Positions 32,301 to 35,836 of a DNA stretch of 35,836 nt are shown here, piece after piece. The position numbers were made by a program, and so were the translations under genes. The notes under the pieces were generated by a model, which searched no databases, was not told where the DNA came from, and worked only from the letters and a program-made list of their open reading frames with translations. The stretch is from Hominisplanchenecus faecis (GTDB lineage Bacteria > Bacillota > Clostridia > Lachnospirales > Lachnospiraceae): positions 1-35,836 of the forward strand of contig NZ_JAJEQE010000035.1 of assembly GCF_020687205.1 (NCBI RefSeq). The letters are read 5' to 3'. How positions within the stretch are numbered: position 1 is the first letter of the stretch; each line of letters starts with the position of its first letter.

Positions 32301-35205
32301 CCATATCCGTAATATTACCGTTCAACAAACCTGTAAGAAGTTTTTTCACAAGATCAAGAAGACCTTTATTTTCATCAATAGATGTAACAGCACCAAGGGT
32401 TGCTAAGCCGGCAAATCCTCCGGTATAATCTTTTCCGGACACTGTACCAAGAGAAGAAATACTGCAGTCCACGGCATAACTGTTACGCATTTCTCCTATA
32501 AATCCACCTGCATAACCACTTTCCTTACCAGAGCTTCCTGTCGCAGATACATTTGCACTGCCATTAATGCTACATCCAAGCATTACTGTATTGACCGGGA
32601 AATCAGCTATTTGGATTCCCAGATGATCCAGTGCACCTGCAACAACTGCATTGGAAGCACGGCCAATAAATCCTCCTGAGTAATCTGTACCATTAACACT
32701 CTCAGTACCATTAACTGAACATCCAGTCATTACAGCACCTATTGTTTCACCAGCAAATCCACCTGTATAATTCTGCCCAGATATCGTATTGCTACCGGAT
32801 ACTGAGCAATTACTGAACACCGGATTCACATAACCAATCGGAATCAGGTTTCCAACACTTAGAACGCCTCCATTCAAAAGCGTTGTAATCAGATCCCCAA
32901 GACCTAATACTGGAATCAAGTTTAATAGAGTACTAAGTGCGTCAGTTACTCCTTTAAGCACTCCTGAAAGGGCTTCATATTTTGTAATACCCGAAATGTA
33001 CCCGACAAAACCACCTGTCCAGCTGTTTGCATTAGATACTCCTGATAATCCTTCTACATGACAGTCTAATATCTGTACATTTCCTTTTACAACGCCGGCA
33101 AAAGCTCCTGTTGAAAAAGATTTTGGATCCTTTTCCAACCCACTTGATAATCCCAGGACTTTTAAAACTCCGGTCAACACTACACCAAGCAAACTAAAAT
33201 CTTTTTTAATAGAATTCGTTGTCGTTGATACAGAAACTCCTGATAAGGTAAGATTTTTTACGACAACCTGTTTTGATGAAATCTGTAATGAACTGTCATA
33301 TGGGGTCGATAAACTTCTGAAAAATCCAACACCATATTCCGTGTCCGAGCTACTTCCATTTGAATAAGCACTCTGATTAATTGCTGTGTCCTGTACAATC
33401 TTTACGTTACTGATTTTGACATTAGCACCTTCTGTCATTCCCTTGCGGCCTTCCATATTTCCCTGGAAGTTCTTTATAGGAGTCCAGTTATCATCTTTCC
33501 CATTAGAATTTGTCCCTTCTTTGGAAAGATCAATATCACGAAAGATAATGTAATTCGCATCCTTGCTGTATTTATATCCGGAGCCTGCAATATTGGTATT
33601 GCTATGTTTTGACGTATCATAAGTAAGTACATAAGTTTTATTCTCATCAACTGTTATACTTTCCGAATCTATATCATCAGTAAAACCACTTTCATCCCCA
33701 CTGCTTGTAAAAGCTTCTGCATCATCACTTCCTGTCTCAGCTGCTTCCTCGCTATCTGACGGAATCATATCAATCAAATCACTGTCATTTACAGTTTCAT
33801 CTGCTTCAACGGATGCCGCTTCGGAATCACTGGCAGTACTTTCTGTTGCAGTTACTGTCATATCGGCTGACTCCTGAATCGTACTACTTACATACACATA
33901 ACACTGTGTAGCTTTTGTACCAGCTATATCCCAAGATGGATTATCCAAATATTCTGTATCATTCAGCTTATGAGCACCGTTTTTATTAGCATACAATTCC
34001 TTTCCGGACCAATTATATGTATCATTAAACTTTACAATATCCGCATCACCCGGATAATACAGTTCCGTTTTGTATTCTGATGTATCCGCTGCCGGTTTCC
34101 AGTCTGTATATCCGCTCAGTGCTCCCCCCAGTATTCCCTCATTTTTCTTTCTTGTTTCATATACTCGCCAGATTGGTTCTGTTACTTCCACATCTGTTCC
34201 AATTGCCCGAAGCTGTGTTTCATTTCCAATCAAAATGTAATTTTTATCACCGATCTTTTTTACTACCTGACCGAAATAATTTCTTCCTTCATAATCAGAT
34301 GGATATGCATTTGAGATATTCTGAGTTGTCTCCTCTGTTCCAGCCTTGTTGGCAAGAAGCTCCGGTGTTTCTGTTGTAAATGAAGAAGCAAGCACATAAT
34401 TATGTGTTTTGCTGTAAGTAAGATACGAACCATCTTCCAAAGTGAACACCTGTCCCATTCCAACCTTTTCAGCAATATAATCCTCACTCATTACGGGTTC
34501 GCTGTCTGAGTCTTCTTCCTGCATCAGTGCCAGCTGGTAGCGGTTATACACATAAATCGTATCTGTCGCTGAATCATATACCATATTGTCAGTGTGCTCA
34601 GATGATGAAGTGATGCTGCCTGTAAAATCAGATGGGAAGTTCCAGACATTTTCATTATCTATTGGAATATCATTCATCAAACAATAGGAAGCGTCTGATG
34701 CATAGGTAAGTTCTGCACCATCTGCAAGAACCTTATCCCCTTCACCAACATTTCCATCTTTGTCTCCAGAAAACATCTGTGTTCCTGTACCGATTTGCAG
34801 AAGTTGCTGGTAATTGTAGATACATATTTTTCCATCTTCATAATCTGGATTTACTTCTTCCAATGTGTCCGATGTGTTTTCGTCATCCATAATTGTTTCT
34901 TCTTCATCTGTAAATCCCTGATCTTCAGAATTGTCGAATTTTTCTGTTACCTCAGAACTAATATCTGTATTTGGCTCTGATTCGCCTTCAAAAGAATCAG
35001 GAATATCACTTTCTGTGATATCAGATGTTTCAGATGTATCACTGCTGAAACCATCCTGCTCCGATATATCTGTAATTTCACTATTGGTCTGCACATCCAT
35101 TCTTTCTGAATCTTCATCATTCGCAACTACGACTTGCGAAGATAATAATGTAACACACAGAACGATTGCTGTAATTCGCCTTAAAACACTCAATTTCTTA
35201 TTCAT
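26311..35205 (-). CDS. Giant repetitive cell-wall adhesin, probable pilus tip protein (LPDTG)
   Basis: A 2964-residue surface protein. Signal peptide 1-29 (ends VVVAND), an acidic Ser/Glu/Asp-rich stretch to about 130, a non-repetitive region to about 640, then about 15 long repeats from roughly 700 to 2650. Each has a Y-A-G-G-F/Y-x-G motif, a Leu-rich block and a second A-G-G-F-I-G motif followed by an N-S-x-V turn, resembling GLUG-type repeats and a beta-solenoid stalk. A Cna-B domain (about 2815-2925) precedes the sorting signal LPDTG (2929-2933), a hydrophobic helix and RRRKRK. GAGGCGATTTTT is ahead of the ATG. It is first in the pilus operon, the usual place for the tip adhesin. The ligand is unknown. 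Confidence 0.93.
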   Translation of the reverse strand: MNKKLSVLRRITAIVLCVTLLSSQVVVANDEDSERMDVQTNSEITDISEQDGFSSDTSETSDITESDIPDSFEGESEPNTDISSEVTEKFDNSEDQGFTDEEETIMDDENTSDTLEEVNPDYEDGKICIYNYQQLLQIGTGTQMFSGDKDGNVGEGDKVLADGAELTYASDASYCLMNDIPIDNENVWNFPSDFTGSITSSSEHTDNMVYDSATDTIYVYNRYQLALMQEEDSDSEPVMSEDYIAEKVGMGQVFTLEDGSYLTYSKTHNYVLASSFTTETPELLANKAGTEETTQNISNAYPSDYEGRNYFGQVVKKIGDKNYILIGNETQLRAIGTDVEVTEPIWRVYETRKKNEGILGGALSGYTDWKPAADTSEYKTELYYPGDADIVKFNDTYNWSGKELYANKNGAHKLNDTEYLDNPSWDIAGTKATQCYVYVSSTIQESADMTVTATESTASDSEAASVEADETVNDSDLIDMIPSDSEEAAETGSDDAEAFTSSGDESGFTDDIDSESITVDENKTYVLTYDTSKHSNTNIAGSGYKYSKDANYIIFRDIDLSKEGTNSNGKDDNWTPIKNFQGNMEGRKGMTEGANVKISNVKIVQDTAINQSAYSNGSSSDTEYGVGFFRSLSTPYDSSLQISSKQVVVKNLTLSGVSVSTTTNSIKKDFSLLGVVLTGVLKVLGLSSGLEKDPKSFSTGAFAGVVKGNVQILDCHVEGLSGVSNANSWTGGFVGYISGITKYEALSGVLKGVTDALSTLLNLIPVLGLGDLITTLLNGGVLSVGNLIPIGYVNPVFSNCSVSGSNTISGQNYTGGFAGETIGAVMTGCSVNGTESVNGTDYSGGFIGRASNAVVAGALDHLGIQIADFPVNTVMLGCSINGSANVSATGSSGKESGYAGGFIGEMRNSYAVDCSISSLGTVSGKDYTGGFAGLATLGAVTSIDENKGLLDLVKKLLTGLLNGNITDMDILNLVGLRPSVISGCTIGGSTISLDASGKYAGGLVGYAGAVQVSNTSELADGSKSTTKALNRMLAKNSISYSFNEHSNSITASESMSVSATENAGGILGYAKMTSVGDVLGGTVTAADYMRFECKDCSVNGGSLGLTVTASDQENGRAGGTIGYGTGGEVRRTSVTNLNSVKAGKCAGGFAGYFGSGTLANVGGIKLLGLPLLKIDSLLSVGQMIETFTVDSTVSGVSSGYSVSTENENGYSGGFIGECISGRARDTKISNLKTVTAAATSGKAGGFAGFAKAGDALSAGDSTTSKLTGIELENLLGVVSALRPEFNNTSIAYVSNGSDPQVSADMAGGFVGDGQAVDINYGNNNSGFKADTNSEDGTTEGEAGAIATTNITGLSYIKGTSYAGGFAGRMMPGDVAQTGSIKLLGLLDVNQLLSVMDVAYPRISDASIEGNNLVVTASGKNDDVALGDAGGYIGNGKAVMVKNSDVTNVKKVTAPYHAGGYIGIMRSGSAAEAGDATGDLLNSVLGKILSLKELASVLQAASSKITNCKVAGTADGLTVTADSGSDNAEGYAGGFVGEMQSGHVDNSANAVDSGKGTAVENLLKVEGLRYAGGFGGLVKAGAVAEIGAESSILTKVVDLTGLLSLVNAFVPVISNASVNSVEKGFTVTVTGTLEKDSTNDQDTGSAGGFIGCGTGVQISNSDVNKLQHTRVSEPKNLQQADGSGYYGTGSKYAVSGYRYAGGYIGKAAMGSTAAIGGASVLDKVLSASNLLSALTVVASIIESSDVYGATGGFNVLATDGDGDTGKAGGYAGELLGVQIQNSNSYNFAHIIGRESAGGYVGTMEPGSAADVVDGLSALGGLIKADNLLGVLQSFVPVIKNSETTSVPCGGAVRAQAESDDGIYRGLAGGYAGYNYGGQIWGNNTDNWKGSEYTGTVRECAAYRIRSVYGTEYAGGYTGLMRCANVADTGSLKVLFGLIKLDNPLTLLQAVYPTEKNTAVYGPLRGLDTDTWNKWVGAVGSYGSYGNKLQALGEVNDQEQLNEIISQYAYGYAVTAGRSILASKATQGGSAGGYVGRMEGGTVTNGTATDLQSVEAFRSSGGFAGEMLTGSVANTGDVSLAGLKIIGADSLAALKTFVPVVKQSHVEGYRSGARIRATGIADKDPVGFAGGYVGRMIGGQIWGDETTSCSIANLRRVDGTSYVGGFAGKVDPGSVAAIDTATKQGLLNKLLDVLMVNAPAELIKVLNATVSTIRCASVSAWDDWGVIVNGTYQNGSNTGYAKAAGGFAGSLCGAVLGEKDKPGSGIHADKIRSVVAGEYAGGCFGIADVSGAASISANGETSVLQYLLKLGKTDVLDAFRSYVYYGNVTGSPDAGLGVSANTATKSGQNNEVTYSGTAGGFGGSLLNGSVKNSSVTGLNYVTGLNSVGGFVGYSGKSGVVKMEKLDVLGDNAGQLLGGALGVLDIFGSHIDDSSVTGVPGGYTVLSKGGQEQIAGGFIGYANLARMSGCNAGDAQNQENSLKQVASDGTAGGFAGRTSFAYLADVKLDSTVVDALLVVLNNLVKALYLDKIQDSNLLHINLGIVKVDALYDGNLIHVNLLGLDISVGLSKKSDDNNQQTDFAIIKIGDSSIKLPCDKNGIITKDNDVKSNISVNLIKANRTKITDSNVYGISTGYDVYAGGAGNDADGTATDGRSGGFVGYNDEGLLKNNNMYYCDVVRGTSKLVGPFSGKSDLDSVYDFNTKAGVEGENNNYRIYRKPAITFDEIKKNSKLLTDTFSQENGWSIFSVKHVVQVDEYDTLKNAVMATKDSSETADLNAYVSDAKAVLMSDTKTTVNTGDSTSPEPSDTQDPCDENVNLTINKVWKDFRNMDNLRPDSITVTISRSWTDADGTEHTEVVPGYENYEIKGDISKSTWQKVVETLPAYIKDDAEKPHYYEYSVTETEIKGYTTTIETSKDGFTFTIINRHFALLPDTGGEGIMMFIIAGGLLLAFLLYTGRRRKRKHTM

Positions 35206-35230
35206 AAAAATCGCCTCAAATCTTTTGTCA

Positions 35231-35257
35231 TGGTTAACTTTTTGTCACTTTTAACCA
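35231..35257. repeat. Inverted repeat TGGTTAA / TTAACCA in the adhesin leader
   Basis: Perfect 7-bp arms with a 13-base loop, 26 bases upstream of the adhesin start. TGACAAAA occurs twice nearby on the minus strand. It could form a leader hairpin or be an operator. Confidence 0.4.
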
Positions 35258-35380
35258 CTCTGGCTGGATAACTGCCGCCGTCAAGCACTGGGTCATTTTT
35301 GTGGAAAACGCCCCACATTCGCCATTTGAAATCATCCGTATTGCTTCTTCCGGTTCATATTTTCTGCGACAATTCTGATG
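35234..35380 (-). pseudogene. C-terminal relic of an HD-GYP/HD-domain regulator
   Basis: The minus strand reads RRKYEPEEAIRMISNGECG, then AFSTKMTQCL and a stop at 35234. EEAIRMI.NGECGAF is the usual end of HD-GYP-type response regulators of Clostridia. No start or upstream domain is present, so this is a leftover. It now forms part of the leader region of the adhesin gene. Confidence 0.5.
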
Positions 35381-35836
35381 TAGATACCATCCGTTCCTGT
35401 GCTGCTAAGTAACATACAATTCTAATTGAGTAATCTGTCGAATTTTTTAGTTGCATCGTTATCTTTCTAATCTGAACCCTGCGAAGTCTTAGTTTATATC
35501 AAAAAAAATATCAAAAATTGATATCTTCATTGTTTTTCGCTGATAATCTTTCTTATCAAGTATCTTATCAGGTACAATATTATACACTATTAAACTCATA
35601 AATATAATGTTCAATGAAGGAAAAATTTTTCACGTTTTTTTGTTCAAAGTGTTCCATTTAAGACTAATATGCAAAAAAACGAACCACACTAACCATGTGA
35701 TTCGTTATCTTTTATAACAATTTCAATATTTTTAATATTATGAATCTCATCTTTGCCTCTGTGAACTACTCGGTAACTGAGTTACCAGAGCATCTGAAAT
35801 CTGGCGGGATACCGTCTTTTTTCAGGGTGCGTCCAT
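35381..35836. promoter_or_regulatory. AT-rich region upstream of the pilus operon
   Basis: No intact gene. Contents: a minus-strand TATAAT (35584-35579) with no good -35, which is a candidate pilus promoter; the palindrome ATATCAA-aaa-TTGATAT (35508-35524), with a further TATATCAAAA just upstream of it in the window; a terminator (35678-35706); and the palindrome GGTAACT-G-AGTTACC (35772-35786). A minus-strand frame with stop near 35770 runs in from the window edge and may be the end of another gene. Confidence 0.4.
35678..35706. terminator. Bidirectional terminator-like hairpin
   Basis: ACGAACCACA (35679-35688) pairs with TGTGATTCGT (35696-35705) with one G-A mismatch and a seven-base loop. 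It has an A-run on the left and a T-rich stretch on the right. It probably separates the pilus operon from whatever lies beyond the window. Confidence 0.6.

Noticed and set aside
34263-34487. Minus-strand frames inside the adhesin gene (also 31727-31921 and several plus-strand frames)
   Set aside because: They lie wholly within the long, signal-peptide-to-LPDTG adhesin frame and show no independent start signals.
26311-35205. CRISPR-like or tandem DNA repeat array in the 9-kb gene
   Set aside because: The repetition is at protein level with variable unit length and diverged DNA; no short exact repeats with spacers are seen.
35761-35836. Possible c-di-GMP-I riboswitch because of GGACGCA and GGTAACT/AGTTACC on the minus strand
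   Set aside because: The order and spacing of the conserved GEMM elements do not fit, and the tetraloop and receptor parts are not seen.

Overview
The window looks like a chromosomal segment of a gut Lachnospiraceae-type member of the Bacillota (Clostridia). This is inferred from strong AGGAGG-like ribosome binding sites, the gene families present, Tn916-type integrases, large serine recombinases and a sortase-assembled pilus operon. No genus can be fixed from sequence alone.

Layout. (1) 1-8892 is ordinary chromosome: cutC and a two-repeat membrane protein of the putative ABC-transporter type IV family; a DUF1275 (YoaK-like) membrane protein; an aldo/keto reductase divergent from its likely MerR regulator, with a textbook MerR operator inside a 19-bp promoter spacer; an orphan HicB-like protein; an NCS2 (AzgA/PbuG-type) purine permease; and a minus-strand operon of low-molecular-weight protein tyrosine phosphatase (LMW-PTP), YbaK/ProX editing protein and HAD phosphatase. 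Palindromic intergenic repeats sit at 7-76 and 6981-7152; the last one supplies the C-terminal tail of the HAD protein.

(2) About 8862-17968 is a compact (~9 kb) integrated element inserted at the 5' end of the LMW-PTP gene. Both ends carry a 35-bp near-identical att-like block containing the phosphatase start, and paired AAGGTGTA-type repeats that resemble integrase arm sites. It encodes a Tn916-type integrase, an excisionase fused in frame to a DnaC/IstB-like ATPase, a RepA_N-type replication initiator with iteron-like repeats, an IS1182-type transposase relic, and a cargo of BceA-BceB-BceR-BceS type (ABC exporter plus two-component system for peptide antibiotics). No relaxase or conjugation gene is seen in it.

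(3) About 17970-22700 is the decayed remnant of at least one further element at the same site: a repeat of the element left end, an AT-rich gene for an unfamiliar protein with an HExxH motif, the C-terminus of a second Tn916-type integrase, a serine recombinase broken by a deletion, a frameshift and stops, the C-terminal part of a second serine recombinase, and the C-terminal part of a relaxase.

(4) 22863-35205 is a minus-strand pilus operon, in transcription order: a 2964-residue repetitive LPDTG adhesin, an LPSTG backbone pilin, a class C sortase and a minor pilin with an NVKTG sorting signal. A terminator-like hairpin lies between backbone pilin and sortase. Upstream (35206-35836) lie a probable HD-GYP protein relic, several palindromes and no intact gene.

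The observations most worth following are the phosphatase-gene integration site with stacked elements, the ATPase-excisionase fusion one base change away from two separate genes, the HExxH cargo protein with an apparent ATT start, and the giant pilus-linked repeat adhesin.
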